The notes below the pieces were generated by a model that was given only the letters and a program-made list of their open reading frames with translations, was not told the origin of the DNA and ran no database searches. A program made the translations under genes and the position numbers. Shown here one piece after another: positions 20,418-30,380 of a stretch of DNA of 64,000 nt. The stretch lies in NCBI GenBank assembly GCA_029215795.1, contig JARDYH010000003.1, forward strand, positions 261,385,062-261,449,061, read 5' to 3'. This DNA is from Anniella stebbinsi (taxonomy: Eukaryota > Chordata > Lepidosauria > Squamata > Anniellidae). Positions within the stretch are counted from its first letter, which is position 1. Each line of letters opens with the position of its first letter.

Positions 20418-21238
20418 CAATCAGAGCTTCTAACAACTTCAAAAATACCTGACTGTTTTTCAGGCGTCAATGGTGTGTGTGTGTGTCTCAATTGAATATC
20501 TCCATATCTGGAAGACGCTGAGTAGGGTGAGGGTATATTGACATATGTGGCTAACCAATAGCTATTAGTCACACTTGTCTTCCTGTCCCCCCTCCAATCA
20601 CAGTGTTTTGTCCTCCTTGCCTGTCATCATTCTAGTGAGAGAGAAATGCGCACGATAGAGAGAGAAAGGGATTTGCCGCCAGCCAGGCAGACACTGTTTC
20701 TTGGTCCGCTAACATTTCTAAGCTCTTTATCTTCCTTAAAATTGTTAAAACTTCTAGTATGCTGTGTTTCTGTAGTCTACTCCCTCCCAACTGAAAAATA
20801 TTTTTAAAAATCCAAGCCTGCTAGTGTGTGTTTGTTTGGTTTACTCCTATTATTAGCATTGGCTGGCTGGGTTTCCTGTCCGGGGGGGTGGGTGAGTGGG
20901 AGTTCCTCATCTTCCTCCTCCTCCCTCTCCAAGCCTCATACTCATAGCCTCCTCGCATATGGGGGAAGCTGTTGATGCCTTGACTCACTCCAATGTGCCT
21001 GACAGTGCTGGGTGTGGGTGCTTTCCCTCTTTCTCCTCCTTGTCTGCTCCTGTCCAGTGTCCTCTTTGAAGATAGGCAAGCTGTGTGCTGCTGTTGTGGC
21101 ATTTATTAATATATTTTAATTTATTCATTATAGCACTAAGCGCTTTTAGTTTTCCCGCTGCTTCATTTCCCTCTCTCTCTCCCTCGCCATACAGATCAAG
21201 GCACGAGAGAGGTGCCTGAGAGGACATTTGAGTTCGGA
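20418..21238. other. Unassigned DNA, CT- and G-rich patches
   Basis: No gene is recognised. (GT)n at about 20472-20487, a G-run at about 20882-20890 and CT-rich stretches (20900-20935, 21165-21185) generate open frames at 20821-21350 on the minus strand. Those frames continue into the L2 tail, so they are not exons. Confidence 0.5.
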
Positions 21239-21558
21239 CTTTAAAAACAAGGGAGAGGGCCTTCTCTTTCGTGGCCCCCCAATTATGGAATGATCTCCCC
21301 GATGAGGTCCACCTTGCGCCAACACTGTTATCTTTTCGGCGCCAGGTCAAAACTTTTCTTTTCTCCCAGGCACTCTTAACAGCTTAAGTTGAGGTTTTAA
21401 CTGACTTTGTGGCCAGGCTTAACAGTTTCAAATGTTTTAAATATCAGCTGTTTTATGTTTATGGTTTTAAATTTTGTATATTGTATTTTTAGTGTTCAAT
21501 CCTTTAATTTTTGTAAACTGCGCAGACAGCTTCGGCTATGGGGCAGTATATAAATGTA

Positions 21559-21595
<37 letters not shown>

Positions 21596-21597
21596 CA
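21239..21597 (+). mobile_element. L2-type LINE 3' end
   Basis: AACAAGGGAGAGGGCCTTCT, CTCCCCGATGAGGTCCACC and TTATCTTTTCGGCGCCAGGT are nearly identical to 15030-15140. TTTTTGTAAACTGCGCAGAC and a (TAA)n tail at about 21559-21592 follow. It encodes only the last residues of the LINE protein. The close match to the copy at 13942 suggests the same subfamily. Confidence 0.9.
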
Positions 21598-21938
21598 TTG
21601 CATGCAGGGATCTACTCCAAAAGCTTTCTTTAAAAGTTATCACGGTGGCAATTTTCATGCGTTTATCTTTAAAACTGAGGGAGCTGTGAGCATTTCTGTT
21701 AATTCCCATTGATGAAAATGTACCATTTATCTGAAAATGGTGCGGGTTTTTTCACCAAACTATCCATCAGAGTAAAGAGGGGCGCCCACTCCTGAAATCA
21801 GGTCAGAGAATCACCTCAATGGAGCTCCACCCCAAATTTAGGGGCAGAGAAGACCCACTCTGTATACCCCTACTGTTTAAGTCATAGAGCCTCTGTCAAG
21901 AAAAGAACCCCTACCATGCTGGCCTGGTACTAGTAAAC
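21598..21938. other. Unassigned DNA, possible hAT right end
   Basis: The tract TCTGTATACCCCTA at about 21860-21873 resembles the right tips of TAGGGGTATGCA-type hAT elements such as the one at 52512. No partner left end or duplication is found. The rest is unrecognised. Confidence 0.35.
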
Positions 21939-22258
21939 TAGGCTGACCATATGAAAAGGAAAACAGGGCTTATGTAACTTTAACAGTTGTAGAGAAAAGG
22001 GAATTTCAGCTGGTGTCATTTGTTTGCAATTAGTTCCTGGTGAAAGTCCCTCTTCATCACAACAATTAAAGTTGCAGGGGCCCTGCCTTCTTTTGTATCT
22101 GGTCACTCTAGTATAGTGCCTGCAACTTTAACTGTTGTGATGAAGAGGGAATTTCACCAGGTACTAATTGCATAGAAATGACACCGACTGAAATTCCCTT
22201 TTCTCTACAACTGTTAAAGTTACATGAGCCCTGTCCTCCTTTTCATATGGTCACCCTA
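21939..22258 (+). mobile_element. FB320 fold-back MITE, copy 5
   Basis: 320 bp, TAGGCTGACCATATGAAAAG to TTTCATATGGTCACCCTA. AGTAAAC flanks both sides (TAGTAAAC left, AGTAAACC right), so an 8-bp duplication with one change or shift is likely. Forward centre orientation. Confidence 0.92.
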
Positions 22259-23283
22259 AGTAAACCTCTTGTAGATTTGCAATTTGATGTTAGGGATGGC
22301 GGTGATGGGGAGGTGGGGAGGGGAATCCTCATTGGAATGTCTTCCATAAATCAATGGTAAGAATCCACTTATAAACCACACACTTCCCTGACTTCGCGCT
22401 TTTGTCTAAATCATTGATTCCTGGAAAGCTTTAAAGATAATTTGCTTAAATCAAGGCTACCTTAATTATGGGGCCCTTGATTAATTGCCGCAATGCACGA
22501 GCTTCCTTAAAACATATTAATCCTAATAGTGAGGTGCCATAGCATCAAAGCCCTGACAAATACCCACCATTGTGTATGTAGCAAATATCGTACGTCTCTG
22601 GTAATGTAACATTCCGAGATGCATTGTTTCCATCCGCTTCTTACTGCATCGTTTTGTGTAATTGCTCCTGACTGGCCTAACAGTATCTGTGACAAATGAA
22701 ATGTAATGCAGACAAATACTCAGGGATACATAGTGCATGGCTTGCAGAAATGGAGAGCATAAATACAAAATGAGCTAGTGAGAGAGACCTGGGGTTGACT
22801 GTGATTGGAACTTAAGGGAATAATGCAGACTGGCTCCCAGTATGGTTGAAAAGCAATTTAAAAGTAAATACAATGTTGAAGATCCTTGGCTTCTGTTGCA
22901 GTGTTCACTTCCACTCTTATTTTTATTTAAGTCTTCTCTCCCTGTGTCCCACTCCAGCAATTAAGGGAATTAATGCGTTGGAAAGAGTGCTGATTTCAGC
23001 TTGGTGATTTAATATTTATCTCAGTTAGGGCTGCAAAGTTTAATCAGTTGATTGATTTAATCAGTTAGATTATTCGATTAAAAGAAACCTTTTGAGTGAT
23101 GTAAAAGATGGCCTCAATTAACTGAGCAGAGTTTTAAACTATTATTTCTAATACAGGTAACTTGAAAAACTGTAGCTGTGAAGCACAAAGTTGGCAAAGG
23201 CTTCTCCCCTCTCTCTGAATTCCTTGCAGGTAGGTATGAGTTGTGCATCCTACGACTGTTTCAAATTCAGCCTTATGCAGAGC
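22259..23283. other. Unassigned, possibly single-copy DNA
   Basis: About 1 kb with no transposon hallmark in the middle. The stretch 22385-22720 has balanced composition and homeodomain-like cores (TACCTTAATTATGG, CTTGATTAATTGCCG) and stops in all frames. It is the best place in the first half of the window for a conserved regulatory element, but this is a judgement from appearance only. Confidence 0.4.
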
Positions 23284-23580
23284 AGGTTACACTAGTCCAA
23301 CCTTCCCCAACTTAGGGCCCTCAGTATGTTTTAGACAATAATTCACAGCATTCCTGGGGCTGTCTGCACACATTTAAAGCCCTGGGTTGGCTGTGTGGTT
23401 GCACTATGTTGATTATACGGTGCAGCAGTCATCTTGCAGCCATCACGGGGCTTTCCCATGAAGATGCAAAACAAAAAAGTCAGGGACTTACCAGATCATT
23501 GGCCATGCTGGCTGGGTCTGATGAGAACTGAAGTCCAAAACATCTGGAGGGCACCTGGTTTGGGTTGCCTATAGTTGTCT
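23284..23580. mobile_element. Palindromic MITE remnant with nested element
   Basis: The left part (TAGTCCAACCTTCCCCAACT, GCCCTCAGTATGTTTTAGAC) and the right part (GAAGTCCAAAACATCTGGAG, GGCACCTGGTTTGGG) are inverted copies of each other. This is a fold-back pattern I recall as common in squamates. At about 23361-23500 the block GGCTGTCTGCACACATTTAA to GGGACTTACCAGATC interrupts it. That block shares ATTATACGGTGCAGCAG-like and CATCACGGGGCTTTCC-like text with 39483-39880. Confidence 0.6.
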
Positions 23581-23895
23581 AACCTTGAGAAAACCAGTGT
23601 CTGGGCTACTGTGGAAAGAGCTGCCTTGATCAGGAAAGGCCACCTTTGGTATACTAACTGAAGCTGCACAAAAATACTGCTGGTAACTACTGCCATCTGT
23701 TTTTCCAAGAGTAGGGGTGGCTCCAGAAGCATTCCCAGATTATGAACTTGCTCCAAATGGAGAGTGTAACCCCATCCGGAACAGGCGGACCATCTATTCC
23801 TGGGTCAGCAACACAATTGACCAATGGAACTTCCACCTCATCTGGAATAAATCTCCGTTTGTTTGCCCTTATCCAGTCTTTCATCTTTAGTGCAC
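23560..23895 (-). mobile_element. Degenerate L2-type LINE coding fragment
   Basis: Read on the minus strand in two frames, the text IRANKRRFIPDEVEVPLV followed by HNLGMLLEPPLLLEKQM and FSRLDNYRQ aligns by eye with [18 protein letters not shown] / LGVLLEPSLSLEAQV / TSKLDYCNA of the L2 copy at 13942-15388. It is a pseudogene with frame changes and no ends. It is much more diverged than the other L2 copies. Confidence 0.65.
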
Positions 23896-23907
23896 TACCA
23901 CATTTAG

Positions 23908-24305
23908 GGATGTGCAAATCAGCAACACCTGAGCTCGCCAAATTTCTCAAAATCCCATCAAGGTCATTCCAGCACAAGTCCATATCAGATTGCAAGTTGT
24001 GATTTTGTTTGGGTTTTCCAAATGGACACATCTGTTGTGCATGTCTTTGAAATGGACACCATCTTCTCCCATTGATTAAAGTGTACACGTGCTCATTTTT
24101 CAACAGTAAACTTTTTTCATGAACATTTTTCAAATGCATGCATGCCGATGAATGGGCGTGTTTTGATCTTCAGATCACACTGCAAGCTCAGAAATGTACC
24201 TCCTTTGACCGCAGATTGCATCCAGGTCTGTTCCATCCAAAAGATGTGACCTGGCTAAATCCTGATCACAAACACAATGAAATTAATTTCTCAAACATCC
24301 CTGAT
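23908..24305 (+). mobile_element. MITE-like element, AGGGATGTG family, copy 2
   Basis: TAGGGATGTGCAAATCAGCA at the left and TCTCAAACATCCCT at the right form short inverted ends. Interior landmarks are shared with 674-1083: GCTCGCCAAATTTCTCAAAA, CATATCAGATTGCAAGTT, CTCCCATTGATTAAAGTG, GCAAGCTCAGAAATGTA. No clear target duplication. Confidence 0.65.
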
Positions 24306-24473
24306 GGCACAGTAGGTTAACCAGCCCTGGAGTACTTACACAAAAGCAGATCTCCAGTTTGCCATTCAAATCACCTCAAGTGCCAGAGGGAAGTTGTCTA
24401 ATGTTGTTTGCATTAGACAGGTGAGGCAAAAGGAGAATTTCAAGTCTCCATTTTGCACAAACCTCACTGTGGA

Positions 24474-24883
24474 CTCATCTATGCCAAGCAGGATATTGCA
24501 CAATGAAAGCGATATGAAAGCAGTATATAAAAGGCAGGAGCAACACTACTGCTTTATAGCAGTATTGAAGTGCACTGACAACTGTTGGGGCCCATAGACA
24601 CATAGGCTGAATTCGGACAACACAATAAGAGGGGAAACAATCGTCAGTTGTATTGACTATCGTGTCGTCCGAATGCTGCCATAGTCAACTCAGCGCTGAT
24701 CCTAATCCACACCACAGTTGATTATTTATTACCATGTTGTGTGGGGAGTACCCCCTAGATGAACAACTGTAAAGTTGATTATTACCCCACCATTGACTAT
24801 CGTGTTGTCCGAATTCAGCCAATCTGTATACCACTTTCACGCTGTTTTCATAACACTATATCCTGCTTGGTGTAGTTTAGGCC
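24474..24883 (+). mobile_element. PAL-CAAGCAGG MITE, copy 3, interrupted by TIR226
   Basis: Left part (24474-24604): CATCTATGCCAAGCAGGATA through GTTGGGGCCCATAGACACAT. Right part (24821-24883): TATACCACTTTCACGC through TATATCCTGCTTGGTGTAG. TIR226 separates them. The host element is therefore older than the TIR226 copy. Confidence 0.85.
24605..24820 (+). mobile_element. TIR226 MITE, copy 4 (inside PAL-CAAGCAGG)
   Basis: GGCTGAATTCGGACAACACA to GTGTTGTCCGAATTCAGCC, about 10 bp shorter than the others because of a deletion near 24628. It sits where the host reads CATAGACACATA / TATACCAC. Comparison with intact host copies should define the true insertion boundary. Confidence 0.88.
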
Positions 24884-25386
24884 TGTGTTTCCCTACCTGA
24901 TGCCAGGAAGCAAAACATCTGCAAGTGGTTGTTAGATAATAGGGAGTGGAAATAAAGGGACTGATTTTTGATTGTTTGTTTATTATATTTAGGAATGGAT
25001 AGACTCGCCTGCATCCAGCTCCATCGGATACTCACCAAGCAGCTGCTGGTGCCACCCACCTGCCCCCAATTGCAGCGCTGTGTGGGCCTCTTTGTGGATC
25101 GGTGAGCACCCAACGAAGCTGCGAGCACATCTGCCCTTATCCGGAGCCTCTATTGTTGCACACAGTGAAGGCTTCAGAAATGACATATTTCCTACCATGT
25201 GTAAATGGCAGTCACAAAGTCCCCATTTACACCTTTAATCTTGCGTAAATGGGGCCTTTACAGTTGCCATTTATGCAAGGTAGAAAATGTGTAATTTTTG
25301 GAGCTTCCACTGTGCTCAACAATGGAGGCTCCAGACGAGGGTGAAAGGTTGTGGGGGTGCTTGTCAGGCTGTGGAGTGCTCAAAGA
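24884..25386. other. Unassigned, probably old MITE remnants
   Basis: GGAATGGATAGACTCGCCTG, GGAGCCTCTATTGTTGCACA and GAAGGCTTCAGAAATGACA resemble the block at 56735-57230 (GGAGCCTCGATTGTCACACA). They suggest a shared degenerate repeat. Sequence at 25200-25320 is internally inverted (AATGGCAGTCACAAAG; TTACAGTTGCCATTTATG). No gene is recognised. Confidence 0.45.
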
Positions 25387-26028
25387 TAGGGTGACCAGAT
25401 TTTGGAAAGCAAAATCCCGGTCCAAAATGGCCACCCCACCAAAGCAGCCCCCCCCAACATAAAATAAAAAAATTAAAAAGGCCGCCCGCCATGCGGCCAA
25501 CAAGCAGACACCCCCCGCCACCCCCACCTGAAACAAACCCCCCCACCAAGCCATCCCCCCCCAAAAAAAACAGCTTGGACCTACCGGGTCCTCCGCTGCC
25601 ACCGCCGATCTCCTCCACAGCCGCGTGACCCCCTGCAGTCCCCTCACCCTTCTTGCCCTGCTCCTGGGCTCCCTGGAGGTACCTGAGGAACAGCAACAGC
25701 AGCAGCAAGCAAAGGAGGAGGAAGAGCCTGCTTTAAAATGCCAGTGCTGCTCCCCAGCCTCCGCAGGAAACAAGTGCTCAGGGTTAGGGAGCGTCAACAA
25801 GTTCCTTGTCTGGTGGCTAAAGCAGTTAGCCACCAGACAAGGAATTTGTTGACGCTCCCTAATGCTGAGCACTTCTTTCTTGCCATGGCTGGGGAGCAGC
25901 ACGGGCATTTTAGGGTGGGAGGAGAGCTGATCCTTTCCCCAGTTTGCCCCCGCCGCCCCCCTGTCGGCCCGGATTGCCCCAGTTTTCCTGGTTAGGACCG
26001 GGAAATCCAGGGCGATCTGGTCACCCTA
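25387..26028 (+). mobile_element. Complete 642-bp non-autonomous hAT-type element
   Basis: Terminal inverted repeats TAGGGTGACCAGATTTTGG and GCGATCTGGTCACCCTA with a perfect 8-bp duplication CTCAAAGA at 25379-25386 and 26029-26036. The left third is C-rich with GCCACCCC/CCCCCC runs. A large hairpin fills 25734-25911. No transposase is encoded: the 216-codon minus frame (25258-25908) and plus frames mirror each other because of the palindrome. The G-rich piece at 63530-63818 carries the same end. Confidence 0.93.
25784..25862. repeat. Long hairpin inside the hAT element
   Basis: Arms 25784-25820 (TTAGGGAGCGTCAACAAG...) and 25826-25862 (...TTGTTGACGCTCCCTAA) pair over 37 bases with one G-T type difference and a 5-base loop. 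Weaker pairing continues outward to 25734 and 25911. The two strands therefore encode almost the same peptide, which is a by-product of the symmetry. Confidence 0.95.
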
Positions 26029-26109
26029 CTCAAAGAGCAGGCCCATGAATGTGCAGTGGCCCAGCAAGCTGAATCCAAGTGGGCAGATGTGAGGGAGTCC
26101 ATCGGACTC

Positions 26110-27118
26110 TCAGACCCAGCCAGATAATAATAATAACAACAGCAATAGCAATAGCAATAACAATAACAATAATAATAATAATTTATAAGTCGCCTCTTCC
26201 TCTGGATTGAAGCGGGGAACAACAATAAATATGAATACAAAGACCATAAAATAGATAAAACGTTAAAACAAATAAAACTAATACATTATTAAAAACATCT
26301 TAAAATTCAACTGGGTAGGCCTGCCAGAAGAGATCAGTCTTCACGGCTCTCTTAAATTCAAGAAGACTGCTAATTTGTCTAATCTCCTCCAGCAGGCCAT
26401 TCCACAGTCTGGGAGCAGCAGAAGAGAAGGTCCTCTGGGTAACACTTGTCAGCCTAGTTCTGGCTGATTGTGTTGAGGAAAATTCTATATCTAAGTGGAT
26501 TGGTTGAAAGTTTTAGAGTCCTGAAGGACATATCAGCCAGCTGCAGGCAATAAGTTTGAGAGAAGGTTTCTGTGTAGAACTGGAAAGGTCAACCTGATTA
26601 TTGCTAAGTGTCTAATATGATAAGATGATTAATCTGGGATGGGCTGATGTCTGAAATGTATATAAGTGAGTCTTAGTTTAATGGCTTCTGTGGGTGTCAG
26701 GCGTGTGTATTTGGACATGGAGAGAATTGTGGAAGGACTGTACATATATCTGGATGGAAATTGTTGTGCTGCTGTATATATTGGACCATGAGTAAACAAT
26801 CTGTATTATACACAAGATTTGGTGTGTGAGTATTTCTTCAGCTCCTGGGTTGCTACTGGACTTATTACTAATACAAACGCTTGCAGCGTTTGCCCTCTTT
26901 TGCTTCCCCTCCTCAACAGATTGAAGTAAATTCTTCCCAGAGGACCTGCGTGTGTGGGGCGGATTATACGGGAGAAGGTGATCCTGCAGGTAACCTGGAT
27001 CCAAACCATGTAATAACCAACACTTTATACTTCGCCTGGAAGATAATTGGCAGCCATTGGAGTCATTTTAAGTCTGGTGTAATGTGGTCACCCCAGGTGT
27101 ATTGGTGACCAACCTGCC
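26110..27118 (-). mobile_element. L2-type LINE (GCCTCGATCCGGAGG subfamily), split by a solo LTR
   Basis: Outer part 26110-26470: AT-rich (AAT/AAC)n tail, TATAAGTCGCCTCTTCCTCT, TAAAATTCAACTGGGTAGGC, ATTCCACAGTCTGGGAGCAG. It resumes at 26919-27118 with ATTCTTCCCAGAGGACCTG, GGCGGATTATACGGGAGAAG, TTGGCAGCCATTGGAGTC and TAATGTGGTCACCCCAGG. The two parts join across GATTG, the LTR target site. No intact frame remains. Confidence 0.82.
26471..26918 (+). mobile_element. Solo LTR, 448 bp
   Basis: Begins TGTTGAGGAAAATTC and ends CTCCTCAACA, so the ends are the inverted repeat TGTTGAGG/CCTCAACA. A perfect 5-bp target duplication GATTG lies at 26466-26470 and 26919-26923. TATATAAGTGAGTC at about 26657 is a TATA-like site. 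AGTAAACAATCTGTATTATAC near 26791 (shown as a 20-base core around AGTAAACAATC) fits a polyadenylation region. No internal coding region remains, so it arose by LTR-LTR recombination. A 5-bp duplication fits Gypsy-like elements but also some retroviral LTRs. Confidence 0.9.
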
Positions 27119-27129
27119 TGCACCATCCC

Positions 27130-27560
27130 TAATTATATTTATTAGTTGCCCATTGACCTAGTCCTCTAAGTGATATACAGCAACACAAATTAAAACACAA
27201 AACAAATAATACAGTAAAATATGAAATCAACCCAAATTAACACAAATACATTAAAAGGGCTGCGATAAACCTACAAGGGTAAAAATAGAACAGTCAAATG
27301 TTGTCAGAATAGGGACTAAAGTAATAATTGGTGTCAAGTTTAAAATAAAACTTAGATACGTATTATTAAAATGTTAGAAGATATAAAAAGGCCTAGATGC
27401 ACAAACAGGTCTTTGTCTGGCATCAACAAGATGCCACTGTAGGTGCCAGGTGAGCCTCTCCAGGCAGAGCATTCCACAGCAGGGAGACACCACTTAAAAG
27501 GCTCTCTCTTTGGAACCTTCAATACTTTAGATGGAGGGTGATAGTCATCATTGTGAGTCT
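27130..27560 (-). mobile_element. L2-type LINE 3' fragment, older
   Basis: Minus-strand features (given as plus text): TTATTAGTTGCCCATTGACC near the 3' end, an A-rich body, then CAGGTCTTTGTCTGGCATCA, GTAGGTGCCAGGTGAGCCTC and GCATTCCACAGCAGGGAGA. The last part is the antisense of the conserved L2 C-terminal coding end. It is diverged and no frame survives. Confidence 0.7.
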
Positions 27561-27635
27561 GAATTGGCATTTGGGATGAAAACTATAGATGTGGCCGCTG
27601 AGCATCTGTAGGTAGGGAATTTGTCCATCATTTGA

Positions 27636-27870
27636 GAGGAACTATGGTGTAGTGGTCAAGGTGTTGGACTCAAATCAGAGAGACCTGAGTTCAAATTCCC
27701 ACTTAGTGCTGATGTTCACTGGTTGACCTTGGCCCAGTGGTCATCTCACAGACTAACCTACCTCAGAGAGTCATTGTGAGAATAAAATAGGTGGGCTGAG
27801 AACCAGGCATGCCATGCTGAGCATCTTGGAAGAAGGGCGGGAGGGAAGTACGATAGATAATTAAAAATAA
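27636..27870 (+). mobile_element. tRNA-derived SINE (plus)
   Basis: ACTATGGTGTAGTGGTCAAG contains an A-box-like TGGTGTAGTGG, and CCTGAGTTCAAATTCCCAC contains a B-box-like AGTTCAAATTC. The body has TTGACCTTGGCCCAGTGGTC, ACCTACCTCAGAGAGTCATT and the AT-rich end TTAAAAATAAATG. The same SINE family lies in antisense at 50835-51058 and 62250-62475. It is old: the body differs at many sites from those copies. Confidence 0.82.
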
Positions 27871-28319
27871 ATGTGGCTTTCACATCTTTGATTTAATATG
27901 AGACTGGAGGCAGCTATAGAAGCTGCTTATGTAGGCTAGAGCTTTACTATGGATCTTGTGGCACAATTCACCCATGCACAAAACTACAATGCACAGAGGC
28001 AGATTCAGGAATCTGTCAAGAAATTACTGTGCTCTGGTTTCGTGCAATCCATTTATGGGCAGGACATGCATTGCATGAATGACAACTGGAAAAGTTGAAA
28101 TGAAACCCAGAAAGGGAGCACCTAAAAATGCTATATGAGCATAAAAATGCTCATATAAACACTGATATCATTCAAACCTCCATGCCAGAGAAACACCGTT
28201 GCTGCTTCAGCTTGATCAGCAATATACAACAAATCTTCTAGCTCTTGGCAAGAGACAATTCATAGTAAGACCAGACATGTAAAGGGACCACTGGGGAAAT
28301 TGCATTTTTATATCCATGT
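27871..28319. other. Unassigned non-coding DNA
   Basis: No recognised repeat or gene. Possibly single-copy. Confidence 0.45.
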
Positions 28320-28798
28320 TGGGCCTATTCGCATGAGATGGGGACGTGTAGTCAGAGTAACTACAGAGCGTGGAGAGTTCGTGGAACCACAATGCACATA
28401 CCTGTCACACAACTGGGAACCGTTACTTACCACGCCTCACTCTGTGGTGACTCTGTCATCCCTCTGCCACTGCGGTTGCTTATCTCAGCGGCCACCGCTG
28501 CGGAAATTGGGTCACGACGGACGCTGTAGCTGACGCATGGTGATCTTAACAGTCCCTCTATGTGGCTGACTCTATGGTTGCCATTTTTTTCCCCACAGAA
28601 TGGCTGTTGTAAAACATGGAGAGCCTGGCAATAAGCCACCCTGGGGTCCGTTAACCCCACTGCAGGGGGGTGGTCACCTGGAGTGGTTTATTAGCCATTG
28701 TTGTCTGGTTTTTCTCCCCCTACATGACATGCTAGGTCACTGTGGTGCTCTTCCCAATGATAACCATGTTGGCTCAGCATTACGGGTGAACAGCCCAT
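28320..28798. mobile_element. MITE with GGGCCTATTC ends (candidate)
   Basis: TGGGCCTATTCGCATGAGAT at the left and ACGGGTGAACAGCCCA at the right are related inverted ends. The interior has inverted pieces such as CTGTGGTGACTCTGTCATCC and GGTGGTCACCTGGAGTGG, and alternating TAAC/GTTA motifs. Related ends are seen at 33045-33255. No frame with a domain is present. Confidence 0.55.
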
Positions 28799-29317
28799 TG
28801 TCTACACAATGCAATGGATTTCAGAAGATACAGATTCCAGAAGTGTAGCAAAGCTTTCATGGGATTTCCCACAGGCTTTTGGAATTTTTGCTGGATCGGT
28901 TTACCAGCCATGCATTTATTATTTTCAACTGTACTTTTCAAACAGAGGGCTAGGAAAGCCTCCATGCTGAAATCATGGTAGGACTAGCCTCCTTCCCATT
29001 GAAAACACAAGACTACTTGTTTGCCAGAGCAAGGTGCCATTATTGAGTGCTTTGCCTCCTATAGTCAAGGCTTCATGTTTTCCTTCCTCTTCACCTCAGA
29101 TCAGGAGTTGCAATACTTGCAAGACCCTGTCTAGCTTCAGCCCAGGGAAAGACATATTGCTCTTGGAGGTTCTTAGTATAAATTGTAACCTCAGCCCTCT
29201 CTTTCCCCTGTGTGTGTGTATGCTTCACACCTTGGGAAGACTCCTTCCTGCGGTCTCAAAAACTACTTTCAGGCCCGGAGCTAAGCTTTGCCAAAATCGC
29301 AGCTAATTTCACCATCA
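28799..29317. other. Unassigned non-coding DNA
   Basis: No recognised repeat. The small open frame at 29034-29306 lacks any domain and leads into the L2 piece. Confidence 0.45.
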
Positions 29318-29622
29318 AGGCATCTCCCCGACGGGGCCCGCCTGGCGCCAACATTGTTATCTTTTCGGCGCCAGGTCAAGACTTTCCTCTTCTCTCAGGC
29401 GTTTGGCAATATCTGAGGAGCCTGGGTTTGTTTTGTTTTTGTAGTTTTTGAAGTGTTGAAGTGGTTTTTAAATGTACAGATTGTGTGTATGTTGTATATT
29501 TTTGTTGTTTTAATTTTTGTATATTGTTTTTAATTGTTTTTAATCCTATGTAAACTGCTCAGAGAGCTTCGGCTATGGAGCGGTATACAAATGTAATAAA
29601 TAAATAAATAAATAAATAAGGC
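29318..29622 (+). mobile_element. L2-type LINE 3' end
   Basis: TCTCCCCGACGGGGCCCGCC, TTATCTTTTCGGCGCCAGGT and CTTCTCTCAGGCGTTTGGC match the C-terminal end of the copy at 13942-15388. A T-rich untranslated region, GTAAACTGCTCAGAGAGCTT, and a (TAAA)n tail at 29597-29620 follow. Confidence 0.9.
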
Positions 29623-29924
29623 TGGAGCATCCCCAATTGGTGTAAATGTTAACAAATTCATTTGCTCAGCTAATTCTCCCAAAATCAACTCGTGCATTTG
29701 GGTCTTTGTAAATCATAATTAATATACTATTGTGCCATTATCCTCTTCAACAGTGTCTGAGTGTGGATCTCTTTAGGTGGGAATTGCCATCTCAGCCATT
29801 GACGCTCTATTTGCTAATGTCTAAAGATTCTTGTGACTCCCATTGGATTATGTGCAAGTTCTTACACTGGTCCATCAAGAGCACATGGGAGAGTGGGGTC
29901 TAGAACCCATATCCCCTGGGATTC

Positions 29925-30003
29925 AGCAGGTCCAGGTTCTAGACCCCACTCCACCATGAATCTCACTGGATGAAATTGAGCCAGTCACTGACTCTTGGCC
30001 CTT
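29925..30003 (+). mobile_element. SINE fragment with B box
   Basis: GCAGGTCCAGGTTCTAGACC has a B-box-like GGTTCTAGACC, and the following TCACTGGATGAAATTGAGCC, CAGTCACTGACTCTTGGCC match the SINE body at 50835-51058. An inverted echo of the same motif (GGGGTCTAGAACCCATATC) lies just upstream at 29895-29914. Confidence 0.6.
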
Positions 30004-30380
30004 TTCTACACCTAGAGGTGTAGCAGGAGGACCTGGGGACAATCCTGGACATACCTGCTTCTTGGATCGTTCTCTTCTTTCTAAACAGGAAGTGCAGCGT
30101 CCCTGCTTCCTCCCGAGCTCCTTCCAGCCACTTTTTTTAAGAAGCAGAGAAGAGTGTGCTTGCGCTCCAGTGGAAAGTAGGGTTTTTTTTAAAAAAGAAA
30201 ACCCCCGAAATCAGAGGGACCACCCCAGCCCGCCATCCTGGGGATGGCAGACTTGCTTCCCCCCTTCCTTGATGGGCATGGAGCTGCGCAGGGAGGCTCC
30301 GTGTCTATTTCTGGTGCCCACTTACTCACGAGCTGGACTCCAGTTGGGGTGGGGGGAGTTGCTAAAAGCTTGGTAGATTT
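30003..30380 (+). mobile_element. GC-rich MITE-like family (CCTGGACATACCTGCTTC), copy 1
   Basis: TTTTCTACACCTAGAGGTGTAG opens the block around a palindrome (core CTACACCTAGAGGTGTAG). Then come CCTGGACATACCTGCTTC, a T/A-rich centre near 30188, GCCATCCTGGGGATGGCAGA, TTGATGGGCATGGAGCTGCG and TGGTGCCCACTTACTCACGAG. The same order is found on the minus strand at 48570-48937. Two copies of a collinear GC-rich block without frames suggest a non-autonomous DNA element. Confidence 0.65.

Noticed and set aside
25258..25908. 216-codon minus-strand frame as a gene
   Set aside because: It lies in a hAT MITE with TSDs, mirrors a plus-strand frame through a palindrome, and has leucine/glycine runs from low-complexity DNA.
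27636..27870. tRNA gene
   Set aside because: A and B boxes are present, but the sequence lacks a cloverleaf and continues into a SINE body.
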